From contig NC_081407.1 of assembly GCF_030272615.1 (NCBI RefSeq), forward strand, positions 315,484,456 to 315,548,455: 64,000 nt of DNA, read 5' to 3'. Origin of the DNA: Cryptomeria japonica. Its lineage: Eukaryota > Streptophyta > Pinopsida > Cupressales > Cupressaceae. Positions 54,029-64,000 of the stretch are shown piece after piece (within the stretch, counting starts at the first letter, position 1; every line of letters starts with the position of its first letter). Position numbers and translations under genes: made by a program. Below the pieces are notes generated by a model. It was given only the letters and a program-made list of their open reading frames with translations. It ran no database searches and was not told where the DNA came from.

Positions 54029-55509
54029 TGTAGATAGGAAATGTGGAAATCATCAAAGCAATATAGTAATTTGGCCTAGCTCAATCACGAAAACTAAAAT
54101 GCAGTGACAACAATCCTAAAAACATTCAATGAAAACATGAAAACAAGACATTCAATATGAAATCTAAGCAAACCAAATGTAGATGTCTCCTTCATGTGGC
54201 TCCATTTTCCTTCTTTCTCCTTCAAATTGCTTTGTTTTGTGGATCTCACCTTCAAGTGCATAAGCCTAATGTGAAAGCAAGATTGTCAAGACAAGATGAC
54301 AACATAAGGGTACTAGAAGTGTGATTGATTCAACCAGGGACTTTGATTGAAGAAATTCATCCAATTTATAGATAAATTGGAGAAATGACAAGATTAGCAT
54401 GAAGAGATTTGAAAGAAAATTTCAAATCATGAATGACAATTATGACCAATTATGACAAATTGACACTTTCTATGCAAGATTGATTGATTGTCAATTATGA
54501 CAAATTACTATGTCAAAATTGATTGATTGTAAATTATGACAAATTTGCTATGTCATTCCCATGAAATTAGGAGAAATATAGGAGAAAATTGAAATTAGAT
54601 GAATTAGAAATTAGGAAATTAGAAATGAGGAAATTAGGAATTAGGAAAATTAGAAAATGAGGAAATTAGGAATTAAGTGAATTAATTAACAATTTTTCAT
54701 TTATTAATTAATTCACAAAGAGGGAGGAATTAGTTAGCCAATTAAATAAACATTTAATTGTGACAAGAAGACTTAGGAACTATTTAACCTAGAGGGGGAA
54801 ATGACAAACAAGGTTAAATGACTAAATCATGAAACCCTAGAAGATGAAATAGAAATGCAAGGATGACAATTAGGTCTTGACAAAAGATAATTGATGTCGA
54901 TTCGATCATGATTCTGATTAACAAAGGACCAATACTGATAAGTGATTTGATTGATAAATGCGCCAATTGATGAGGAACAATGAATAATTGATCCAAATTG
55001 ACATGATTGAGAAAGATGACGATCAATGTCAAATCAATCACAAAATGACAAGATTGAAAATAACAATGATCGATGACAAATTAATCGCAAAATGACCAGA
55101 TTGAAAATGACAATGATCGATGACAAATCGATCGCAAGATGACAAGATTGATGACAATTTGATCAAAGGACAAGGATCGATGACAAATCGATCGCAAGAT
55201 GACAAGATTGAAAAGAGGACAAAACCCTAATTAGGATTGGCAATGTCCAAAATGATGGCAAATTAACACGCACATTGATGCGACAGGATAAGATCGATCA
55301 AAATTATGACTGAAGATTGTTATCGACAAGACCAAATTCGAAAGCGAGACAAATGAAGAATGCAGAAGAAGGACTCGATTCTCACAAATGATAAAGACCA
55401 AGTACGCAACATAGAAGAAATGTTAATGCGACACAAAAACCTAAAATAAGGCAATGCGCCAATGTTAAAATACGACTCCGCAAGCGTTGACTAGTTTTAG
55501 ACGTCTACA
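54029..55509 (-). repeat. Element H 5' LTR (right copy)
   Basis: Direct repeat of 37590-39070 with the same length, 1481 bp. Roughly 25 substitutions were counted by eye, mostly C/T and G/A changes. The GATCGATGACAAATCG tandem array is at about 55020-55220. It is followed by CTCAG and the rest of the G gag. Confidence 0.93.
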
Positions 55510-56355
55510 CTCAGAAATCCGAATTTGCATTTAGAGATTCAGTTTCTAACCTACCTATGAGGAAAACAAGAGATGTTAGTGACAACTATGAGTCTATATC
55601 TAGTAGAGAAGTTGATGATGAAGATAGTTTGATTGAGGTTGAAGCATTGTTGGTCAAGAAGTTGCCTAGAGGTACTAGTAAGTACAAAGGTAAATTACCT
55701 TTGAAATGTATTGCATGTAACAAGATTGGACACATTGCAGCTAACTATTGTAATGGTGACAATGAGCATAAGCATGAGAAGTACAAGAAGTCCAAAGGAA
55801 AAGGAAAAAGAGATTGTCTCATTGCAGTTGATGGCGGTATCACTGATGAAGAATCTGAGGGAATTGCTAATGAAGACATTGTCTTTGTTGCCATTAAAGT
55901 GGATACATCTAATCAAAAGGCATTAGTTTCTCACATGGATAGCTCTAATGATTCGATCATAGATAGTGGTTGTTCACACCACATGACTGGTGTCCAAAGT
56001 AAATTTCTTACTTTGAAGGAATTTGATGGAGGAGTTGCGAGATTTGGAAATGACTGACCCTGCATGGTAAAAGGAAAGGGAACCATTTCTCTTAATGGAA
56101 AGAGCACTATAGATGATGTCTACTGGGTTGAAGGATTAAAACACAATCTTTTGAGTGTAGCTCAACTCAATGACAAAGGTTATCCATTGGAATTTAAAAA
56201 TGGAATGTGCAAAATCTATGTGAGAAAAGGTGAACTAATTGCAACCAACAAGGAGACAAAAGGTAACCTATTTCACCTAAATCCTAAAGTCAAAAACTAT
56301 TTAATAATTAAAGTAGATGATAGTTGGATTTGGCATCAGAGATTTTGTCATAAAT
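55510..56355 (+). pseudogene. gag-pro: Element G gag end, zinc knuckle and protease
   Basis: Gag resumes at 55512 (QKSEFAFRDSVSNLPMRKTR) in the frame interrupted at 37589. The zinc knuckle region CIACNKIGHIAANYC (about 55709) has one residue too many before the last Cys, against CFNCDKIGHMASNC in C. The protease motif IIDSGCSHHMTG is at about 55960. A TGA at 56055 follows FGND, and the frame continues with VKGKGTISLNGKS, VYWVEGLKHNLLSVAQLN. WIWHQRFCHKF (GAG-pre-integrase) ends at a frameshift near 56355. Confidence 0.87.
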
Positions 56356-58932
56356 TTTGATAACATTGTCAATGTCAGTAAGTCCAAATTGGTAAGAGGT
56401 TTACCTCAGTTGGACAAACTGGTGAATGCTCTGTGCAAGGAATGTCAGTTAGGAAAGATGGCATCCTCAACTTTTAAGAGCAAATATTTCTCAGCAGAAC
56501 ATTTGTTAGATTTGGTTCATACAGATCTTTGTGGACCAATAAGTACTAAAAGTATTAAAGGTGATAGATATTTTATGATCTTCACTTATGATTGCTCAAG
56601 AATGATGTGGGCCACATTCTTGAAGGAAAAAATAAAAGCCTTTAGTAAGTTCAAGGCATTCAGAGCCTTAGCTGAAAAAGAAAGTGGTAAGAAGATAAAG
56701 TGTCTGAGGACTGATCAAGGAGGTGAATTTACTTCAGAGGAATTCACTAGATATTGTGAAGATAATGGAATTAAGAGGCAAATTTCTACATAGAGGACAC
56801 CACAGCAGAATGGTATTGCAGAGAGGAACAGTCGGTCAGTTGTTGAAGCTGCTAGAATGATGCTAATAAAAGGAGGAGTAGCAAAAACTTTTTGGAGAGA
56901 AGTTGTCAGCACAATTGTCTACACTATGAACTGGATATTTGTAAAGAGAGGTAAGGATAAAAATCCTTATGAATATTGGTATGGTAGATCACCTAATGCT
57001 AGTTATTTTAAGATTTTTGGCTGTAAATATTTTATCAAGAGAGGTGACTATGTTAGTAAGTTTGAGGATAAGAGTGATGAAGGGATATTTCTTGGTTACT
57101 CCACCAAGAGTAAAGCCTACAAATGTTACAACAACATGACACAAAGAATCATTGAAAGTGATGATGTCTGAGTGGATGAGCATCCTAAAGTTTTAGGAGA
57201 AACCAGTAAGAAAAAGAAGGAAGATGAACCTTACATTCTGATTTTGGAACCAGAACTGGCTAAGCCAGAAGCTGGTGAAGTGAATGTAGTAGTACCAGTT
57301 CAACTAGAATAGGTAGATTCAGAAGAAGATGATGATAGTGAGGAGGAAGAACCTTAAGATATTGATCATGCCATTCCAAGGTATGTGAGACTCAATCATA
57401 ATCCTGACTAGATTATTGGAGATAAAGATGTTGGACTATTAACCAAAAGAAGAATTAGAGAGAATTCTTGTATGATCTCCACTATTGAGCCTAGAACTGC
57501 TAAGGAAGCATTCAGAGATGATCACTGAATTAAAGCTATGGAAGAGGAGCTTGGCTAGATTGAAAAGAACAATGCATGGACCCTAGTACCCAGACCGGTG
57601 AATAAAAATGTGACAAGTACTAAATGGATATTCAAGAATAAACTGAATGAAGATGGAGTAGTAGTCAGAAACAAAGAAAGATTGGTATGCAAAGGTTATG
57701 CATAGGAAGAAGGAGATGACTATGGTGAGACATTTGCACCAATTTCTAGATTGGAAGGTGTTAGGACTCTACTTCCATTTGCAATATATAAGGGATTCAA
57801 AGTATATTAGATGGATGTGAAGTCAACATTTCTAAATGGAATACTGAAAGAAGAAGTATACATTGAGCAACCAGATGGTTATGCTTTGACTAATGCAAAG
57901 GATATGGTGTCATGTAAACTATACAAGGCACTATATGGTTTGAAGAAAGCACCAAGAGCATGGTATGAAAGGCTACATTCACACCTCATGAAGATAGGTT
58001 TTTTAGAGAACCACTGAAGATAACAATATATATCTCAAATCTGAAGGAGATAAGATACTAGTGAGTGAAGTGTTTGTGGATGATATCATATTTGGAGGAA
58101 ATGATGACATGAGTGATGACTTTGGAAATGAGATGAAAAGTGAATTTGAAATGTCTCTAGTAGGAGATATAAAATTCTTCATAGGTTAGCAAATTCAACA
58201 GATGAAGAGTAATATTTTTATCATAGAGTCTAAGTATGTGAAAGAGGCATTGAAGACATTTGGAATGAGTGAGTGTAAACAAGTTGGGACACCAATGGTA
58301 ACGGGTTGTAAACTATCTAAGGAGGATGATGCCACATCTATTGATGAAAAGGAGTACAGATCAATGATAGGGAAATTGCATTATGTTGTTTACAATAGAT
58401 TGGATATTGCTCATGCAGTTGGTTTAGTTGCTAGATTTCAGAAGAATCCAAAGGAAACACACTTGATAGTAACCAAACGGATATTCAGATATTTGAAAGG
58501 TACTATTGACTATGGATTATGATATCCATATGTAGGTAACTTTGATTTGAAGGTTTATACAGATGCAGATTGGGCAAGTAATGTTTATAATAGGAAGAGC
58601 ATAACCGGTGGTGCATTCTTTCTTGGAGGAAGACATATATTGCAGTAGAAAGAAGAAGAGTTGTATATCATAGTCCACTATTGAAGCTGAATATGTTGTA
58701 GCGTATATGAATTGTACCTAGGAAATCTGCATGAAACACATTCTGGAAGGATTCAAGTTGAAGAATATAGAACTAGCAAATATTTTTTGTGACAATACCA
58801 GTGCAATAAGTATTTCAAAGAACCTAGTGTTGCATGCTATAACAAAGCATATTGAGCTAAAATATCATTTCTTAAGAGAGAAAGTGTAGATTAAAGATGT
58901 ATTATTGGAGCATGTATGTACCAAGGAGCAAC
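56356..58932 (+). pseudogene. pol: Element G integrase, RT and RNase H, truncated
   Basis: After the frameshift, FDNIVNVSKSKLVRGLPQLD leads to the zinc region (CKECQLGKM). The integrase core has VHTDLCGP, RTDQGGEFTS and, beyond one TAG, NGIAERNSRS. YFKIFGCKYFIKRGDY is at about 57003. RT starts at about 57590 with TSTKWIFKNKLNEDG and MDVKSTFLNGILKEEVYIEQ. A frameshift near 58010 precedes FVDDIIFGGND (about 58073). RNase H follows (YTDADWASN, then after a third frameshift near 58640 IEAEYVVAYMNCT and CDNTSAISISKN). It stops at EHVCTKEQ, where the reversed LTR enters at 58933. About fifteen stops are scattered through it. Confidence 0.87.
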
Positions 58933-59239
58933 TGATAGTTCTGATACTTAATATAAGTACAGATCCAATAGCCAACAAGATGAGAGGGGGGGGGGTGAAT
59001 CATACAAACTTAAACATCCATACAAACATCAGATTCAACCTCGGTAACATATATTTTAGTAATATAACCAAAACTATCAAACATGCAAACTCAAAAGCAT
59101 ATAAACATCATAAACCTCATAACACCAGATTTAACGTGGAAACCCAAATAGGGAAAAACCACCATGGGATTTCGGACCCACTAAGAAATATACTCTTCTA
59201 GAGTATGCTCGATTAAAAGCAAATCCTGTTAAAGATTAC
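58933..59239 (-). repeat. C-type Copia LTR fragment, reversed
   Basis: Reverse complement of the end of the C LTR. TGATAGTTCTGATACT matches the LTR end AGNATTAGAACTATCA. It includes the end zone as a G10 run (58986-58995), the GTGGAAACCC / GGGAAAAACCAC motif (59135-59162), and GAGTATGCTCGATTAAAAGC. It is cut off at 59239 by element J inside the CTGTTAAAGATTAC word. The rest of this second C-type element presumably lies beyond J, outside the window. Confidence 0.88.
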
Positions 59240-60043
59240 TGTAGACACCTAAAATTGTCATGTCTAATTAAATAAATATTTTATTTATTTACTTACTTTA
59301 GCCTAATTCTTCTATTAATTAAATAAATCTTTATTTATTTAATTAATTCATTTATCCTCTTATAGCCTTATTTCTCATTTAAATAAATTCATTTATTTAT
59401 TTAAATTATCATTTTTCCTAAAATTAAATAAATATCTTATTTATTTAATTTGATCCCACTTCTTCTATTAATTAAATAAATCTTTATTTATTAATTAATT
59501 CATTAGCCCTTTCTACCCATGACACATGTCATTCATCTCTTAATTCATACACTACCTACCCTCTCATTATTTTATTATTTCTTTTACCTACCCTCTAATC
59601 ATAGTCGACCTCCTTTTACACCTCTCAATCTTATCCCTCCATTTCTTATAGTGTCTTCTATATAAGGAGATACTTCCTTCATTATCAAACCCTAATCAAT
59701 CATTCTAATCAATCATCCTAATCAATCTAACTACTTGATCAATTAACTACTTGGCATATGCGATCCTACTTGCAACCACATTCCGTTCTTTGTTGAGCTC
59801 TTGTGCACATAAAATCTGAGAGCAAATACATCAAACAAGATCAATGGAGATAGGAAGAATGGAGATCCAAACCCTATTGGACATGTGATGGTATAATCTT
59901 TGTGATTTCATTTGATTTGCATTGTCTTAGGTAATCTTCATATGTTATGGTGGATTTTTGTTGTTGTTAGGCTAGGGTTTTGTGGTTGAATTCATTTAGC
60001 CTTTCAATATCGTTATTATTGTTATCCATTTTCACCATATACA
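59240..60043 (+). repeat. Element J 5' LTR
   Basis: About 804 bp. No second copy is in the window, so the ends rest on TG/CA and the PBS-like sequence. The first 280 bases repeat ATTAAATAAATCTTTATTTATTTAATTA-type inverted words (59265-59515). A TATA-like TATATAAG is at 59659-59666, and AATCAATCATTCTAATCAAT repeats follow it (59693-59745). Confidence 0.72.
59659..59666 (+). promoter_or_regulatory. TATA-like box in J LTR
   Basis: TATATAAG in the context CTTCTATATAAGGAGATAC, in the middle of the LTR, with AT-rich inverted repeats upstream and an A/C-rich leader downstream. It is well placed to start the J transcript. Confidence 0.6.
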
Positions 60044-60064
60044 TTTTGGCACGCTTGGTGGGAC
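60044..60064 (+). promoter_or_regulatory. Element J putative primer-binding site
   Basis: TTGGCACGCTTGGTGGGAC follows the LTR end after two bases. It differs from the TTGGTGAACCYGATGT site of D and H, so J may use another tRNA. Assignment not made. Confidence 0.5.
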
Positions 60065-62606
60065 ATGGATTTTTGTTAGATCTATGTTTTTTGCAGATTT
60101 TTCTAACCCTATATTGATGTTTTGTAAAACAATTTGGAGAATAATCTTGTGCAGCTAGGGTTTTGGACACAAAATCAAGATCTTGGAGAGATTCGATCAT
60201 ATCTCACAAATGGCTAAGAAATTTTGCACCAAATGTTTTTTTCAAGTTGAAGAAAGTATCAGGAGCTCTCAATCCAAAATTCAGAATTTTTGGAGCACAT
60301 TTTCATTTTCTATGAATTTTTTATGATTTTTCATAAAAAATTAATTTTGAGAGCAAATGAGAGAATTTTTCAGATTTTCTTACATTTTTCGAAATATCTC
60401 ATAATTATAAATAGGATCTATTCTTTGTGATTTTAATTTTGATGCAAAATGTTTCCCTAAAAATCGGATCTTTAAAAATTAGGGTTTTTTTCTTATTTTG
60501 ATCAGATCTCACAAACGGCTTCGAATTTTGACATCAAATTTTTTGTACAAGTCAGGAAAAATATTAGAAGGATTCAATAAAAGTTTCAGATTTTTTGAAT
60601 CATTTTGTCAATTTATATGAAATTTTTATGATTTTTCATAAAAAAATAATTTTGAGACAAAATTAGTGAATTTTTCAGATTTTCTTACATTTTTGGAAAT
60701 ATCTCAGAATTATACATGGGATTTGTTCTTTGTGATTTTAAATTTGATGCAAAATCATTCCTCAAAAATCAGATCTTTGAAAATTAAGGTTTTACATTAT
60801 TTTACTCATATCTCACAAACGGCTTGGGTTTGTTGCAAAATCTTTTTTATGCAAGTTTGGAAGATCATCAGGACTCTCAAGTAAAAATGTCAAATTTTTT
60901 GGATTGATTTTGCATTTTATATGAATTTGTTATGATTTTTCATAAAAAATTAATTTTTGGAGCAAATTAGCAAATTTTTTGGATTTTCTTACATTTCTGG
61001 AAATCTCTTGAAATTTTACAAGTGGTTTTTTTTAATGATGAATCAGATCTTTGAATTGGTCAACAAAATGCATTGTTGAAGGCCCCTATTTCACAAAGTC
61101 TTTTGGATCTAAAATTTACCTAACTTGTGTGCTTGCAGGAAGGGGTGATTATTTCAAACAATCCAAACTACTAATAAATCTTTGTTGTAGGTCCTTGGCA
61201 AGGGTTTTTAGATTTTTATTGTGTGCCTTGTTTTCATAGACTAGCAAACACTTCACTTGGTGCACTAAAATTGAATCATTATCTTTTGTGTCTTGAGCAA
61301 TAGGCTCTTTTTGCTTAATCTTTAGAGGGCCTGTCTTCCCATGTGGTCATTAGGACTACTAGTGAGAAGAGAATGACCCAAGTGGTAGTGAGGAAAACCC
61401 ACCTCTTCCGAACCACTATAAACAATTGTATTCATGGTGAAAACTATGGATAACGTGTGCTGATTAGTCCATACCGACACTATGTCTCCCCATAAACCTG
61501 TTTGATCAAATTTATTTGATTAGTTGTAGGGCGTAACCCCTACTGGCTAGGAGCCTTCTATATTTACAGAGATGAAAGTGTCGCATGTATGGCCACACGA
61601 GCGGATGCCCTTACTAGCACCTTTTTGTTTTAGAAGCCCAAATCCTTCTAGTTGTTGAGGCAGGAGGTCGGACCTCTGGTAGCGGCCCACACACATACGG
61701 TTCTTAGTAGAGATACAAAGTTCACCACGGGGAGTTTTCATGGTGACTAATGCTTGGCTGACCTGAGAAGTTAGTGCTGAGGGTGGAGCCAGTGAGGTCA
61801 AGCATCTAAGTATCCGCTCTGAATAGTGTAGCCTCGAGGGTAAAACCTGATGTGGGATCAACAACTATTGTCTTGGCTAGCCATAAGAATTGTGCTTGAC
61901 TTATTATAAACATTCAAAACATTCAAGACCAAACAACAAAACATTGTGTCTTTTATGTCTTCAAGTGTATGCAAAACAATTTTACATCAAACAACACACT
62001 TTTCTTGGAGTCATTTTGAGTCTAAACACTTGCAAACATTGAGTCCTCATCAACATTGTGTCCTCTTGTCACGAAAAATAGTCAAACATTCAGATTTGGT
62101 CACAACCAACAACTTCACAAATTGGAAAAATTTTACAATCCAACAAACAAGAGAAATTAGTTTTGGAATTCTTGAGCTTCCTAGGTTGTTTCTCTAGGTT
62201 TTCATCTAGCATTCAACTTGTCTTTGGGTCTCACAAAGTCCATCATTACTTTACACCTTACATTACATTCACATTTGTCTAAACTTGAGTCAAAAGCTCA
62301 CTTGCTTGTCCTCATCATACTTTGTCAACACACTACATACAAAAACACTTTGCTAAGTGGTCCCTCATCAAGGTCTATCACCTTTGGGTCTCATTTGGTC
62401 TTACTTAGAGTCAAGGTCAACTTACCTCATCAAGAGAAACTATCCTCTCTTTGGAAGTCACACCTACTCTACTACATACATACTTGGTCTTACACTTTGG
62501 ACATTGCAAGTACACTTCAGATTCATTTACATTCCATCCAACCCTTTGTCTTCCATACTTTTTCCATTTTCATCTAGTCTCACACATCTCGATCAATACC
62601 TAGTTC
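60065..62606 (+). other. Element J 5' leader, no gene
   Basis: 2.5 kb without a credible ORF. The first part holds the 305-bp repeat array (60201-61050). The second part is mixed-composition sequence with a splice-acceptor-like TGTGTGCTTGCAGG (about 61127-61140) and C/T-rich text before gag. Frames on both strands here show no domain. Confidence 0.65.
60201..61050 (+). repeat. 305-bp tandem repeat, about 2.8 units, in J leader
   Basis: Units start at ATCTCACAAA, positions 60201, 60506 and 60811, exactly 305 bases apart. The third is incomplete, with deletions near its end. Shared landmarks in each are TTATGATTTTTCATAAAA, CAGATTTTCTTACATTT (or GGATTTTCTTACATTT) and CAGATCTTTGA-like words. The units have diverged visibly. 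Confidence 0.88.
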
Positions 62607-64000
62607 ATGGTTGAAACCCGTTCCCAAAAAACTAGGAGAGAAACTAAAGAGGCTCAAGAGTCCGTAAACATGAGTTCTTATGAGTATGACAATGATATCT
62701 TTTTCAAATCTGATCATACTACATTACCTGACATGGATGCCTATAGAAACATTCCAAATGTTGAGAACATGGACACTACAAACAACAATGCTACACATAA
62801 TGACAATATGGACAACTTTTCCGTACATTCAGCAGATGTGGAAGAATCCATTATGAATCCCCATTTCAATCGATTGGTTGAGGAAATAATGAGGAGGGAT
62901 AGATAATACTTCTTACAAATGATGGCACAAAGTGGAGCCAAGATACCTCATGATTTTGACATGTCTCAAATAATGGAAAATCGACCTTTGCAACAAACTC
63001 ACTCCAACATGGATCAAAGAAGGCCTAATAGTGGAGGCAATAGAGGACCACATATGGTACCTGAATCACCATCATCTTTGTTTCAAAAACCAGAGGTCCC
63101 ATACACACATGGTCAAGCATATGATACTCACCTTCACAGACCATTATGGAAGTCTTATGCAGAGAAATATGCTCAATCACATATCAATGCTAAGGATCAA
63201 CCACCAAAGCAATTGGATATTCAAAGGCATGCTCAAAATTTGGACACAAGGAAACCCTGTGTCAAATTTGGGGACAACACATTAGAACATGACATGCCTG
63301 TAGAGTATGGTATACATGGACAAAAAAGATATTTTGTTTCTCAACATGAATCTATACCAAGCGGTCCATATACGCAACATCATTATAGACCTCCTCCATA
63401 TGAACATGTGTATGATCAATATCATCCATATATGCAACATGCTTTTCCTCCAATTGGTGCCTCAAGCATGGGGTATGGTTCGAGAAGTCGATCTCCACCT
63501 AAGAGAAATTTGGAACAACAAATCAAGGACTTACGAAAGAAAATGGAGGACATAAATAAACCAAAGCCAACATACACAATGAGAGACATATGTCCTTATC
63601 CATTTGACAAGAGCATTCCAATGCCTCCATTTCCTAGACACTTTGTGACACCTAAGTTTGATAAGTACATAGGCAAAGGGGATCCTAAGGCACATATAAA
63701 ACAACTTTTCATAGCTTGCATTGAGGTAGCTTCAGAAGAGACATATTTGATGAGATTATTCCCACAAAGCTTAGGTGATCAAGCTATGGAATGGTTCTCC
63801 CAACTTCCATCTGGTATTAAGTCATGGGGTGACTTAGCAGAGGCATTTATTCAACATTTCTCCTACAACATAGAGACAAACATATTAGTCACTACTTTGT
63901 GCAACACCAAGCAAAAAGAGGGAGAGTCTTTTGCATCATTTTTACAAAGATGGAGGAATCTAGCTAGCAGATGCTCTTGTGAAATTCCACAAAAACAAAT
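62607..64000 (+). pseudogene. gag: Element J gag, runs off window
   Basis: ATG at 62607 (MVETRSQKTRRETKEAQE). The frame is open to the window edge except for one TAA at 62904 after MRRDR. The first 240 codons are polar and Pro/Tyr/His-rich (YTQHHYRPPPYEHVYDQYH). From about 63590 a Gypsy capsid-type domain matches element H: CPYPFDKSIPMPPFPRHF, IKQLFIACIEVASEETYLMR, AMEWFSQLPSGIKSWGDLAE and CNTKQKEGESFASFLQRWR. It is the best preserved gag of the Gypsy elements here. A single base change would account for the stop. The 3' end is unseen, so function cannot be judged. Confidence 0.85.

Larger units (their letters stand above)
37590..55509 (-). mobile_element. Tat-like Ty3/Gypsy retrotransposon H, inserted in G gag
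   Basis: LTRs of exactly 1481 bp each (37590-39070, 54029-55509) begin TGTAGA and end TCTACA. A perfect duplication CTCAG (37585-37589, 55510-55514) flanks the element. Genes are on the minus strand: gag (from 51884), protease, RT, RNase H, second RNase H-like domain and integrase, ending at 43640, the Ty3/Gypsy order. An antisense ORF occupies the 3' region. By eye the LTRs differ at about 25 of 1481 sites with no net length change, the closest LTR pair in the window. It is 17.9 kb long. It is defective: about a dozen stops, two frameshifts and an altered RT active site. Confidence 0.93.
27681..58932 (+). mobile_element. Ty1/Copia element G, split by F and H, 3' end lost
   Basis: G is read in pieces: LTR 27681-28213 and 36050-36916, internal 36917-37589 and 55510-58932. 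F sits in the LTR and H in gag, each with a perfect 5-bp duplication. The joins restore continuity, and the gag reading frame crosses the H site unchanged (codon CAG). Gag, protease, integrase, RT and RNase H follow in Copia order and resemble element C. At 58932, shortly before the end of RNase H, a reversed C-type LTR begins. No 3' LTR of G appears before the window ends. Three frameshifts and over a dozen stops disable it. Confidence 0.88.
59240..64000 (+). mobile_element. Ty3/Gypsy element J, 5' part
   Basis: The LTR starts TGTAGACACC inside the reversed C-type LTR and ends ATATACA at about 60043. Then come a PBS-like site, a 2.5-kb leader with a 305-bp tandem repeat, and gag from 62607 running off the window. 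Gag resembles that of element H (MVETRS start; PFDKSIPMPPFPRHF against PFDKSLYMPPFPKHF), so J is a relative in the opposite orientation. It is the youngest layer in this nest. The 3' end is not seen. Confidence 0.82.

Noticed and set aside
60201-61050. CRISPR-like or bacterial repeat arrays
   Set aside because: Long-period tandem repeats inside a plant retrotransposon leader, without spacers or bacterial context.
61127-61145. Splice acceptor in J leader as evidence of an intron
   Set aside because: TGCTTGCAGG is plausible, but no matching donor or coding junction could be shown.
61547-61864. Minus-strand ORF of 105 codons in J leader
   Set aside because: No recognisable domain, no partner, and in a non-coding leader.

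Overview
This window is retrotransposon DNA from a plant nuclear genome. I see no intact host gene. The evidence is the 12-base primer-binding site TGGTATCAGAGC (complementary to plant initiator Met-tRNA), Ty1/Copia and Ty3/Gypsy polyproteins of plant type, a Tat-like Gypsy element with two RNase H domains, a plant-mobile-domain-like ORF, and deep nesting. Long elements (7 to 18 kb) and heavy stop-codon decay suggest a large, slowly purged genome, possibly a conifer or other gymnosperm. That assignment is inference only.

Left block (1-17186): a truncated LTR (about 1-650) and a badly decayed Copia element A (about 660-1652 and 15259-17186). A is split by Copia element B (1653-15258, LTRs of 796 and 797 bp). 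B is split in turn by Copia element C (3781-11234, LTRs of 1370 and 1425 bp, 5-bp duplication GAAAC). Removing C rejoins the B gag-pol frame exactly. Removing B rejoins the RNase H region of A.

Middle block (17187-27680): a Gypsy gag-protease fragment E (17187-18345) lies next to a Gypsy element D (18359-27589) that has gag and protease but no recognisable RT, RNase H or integrase. The D 5' LTR carries a 463-bp retroposed insert with a 13-bp duplication, and the D 3' LTR preserves the empty site.

Right block (27681-64000): Copia element G begins at 27681. Its 5' LTR is split by F (28214-36044, duplication AGGTC), and its gag is split by H (37590-55509, minus strand, duplication CTCAG). The G pol is then cut at 58932 by a minus-strand C-type LTR fragment (58933-59239), which is cut by the Gypsy element J (59240 to the window end). 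F has no pol: it carries a coiled-coil, multi-zinc-knuckle gag-like ORF and a second ORF of about 1,120 codons with its own TATA-like upstream region. H is a long Tat-like Gypsy element with a plant-mobile-domain-like ORF antisense to gag-pol.

How the parts may relate: A, C and F share a block across the 3' UTR, polypurine tract and LTR start. A, C, F, G and the leftmost LTR share an LTR motif. This fits one Copia lineage in which F could be copied in trans by the enzymes of C- or G-type relatives. Every coding region seen whole carries stops or frameshifts, so nothing here looks autonomous now. The most promising undescribed item is F.
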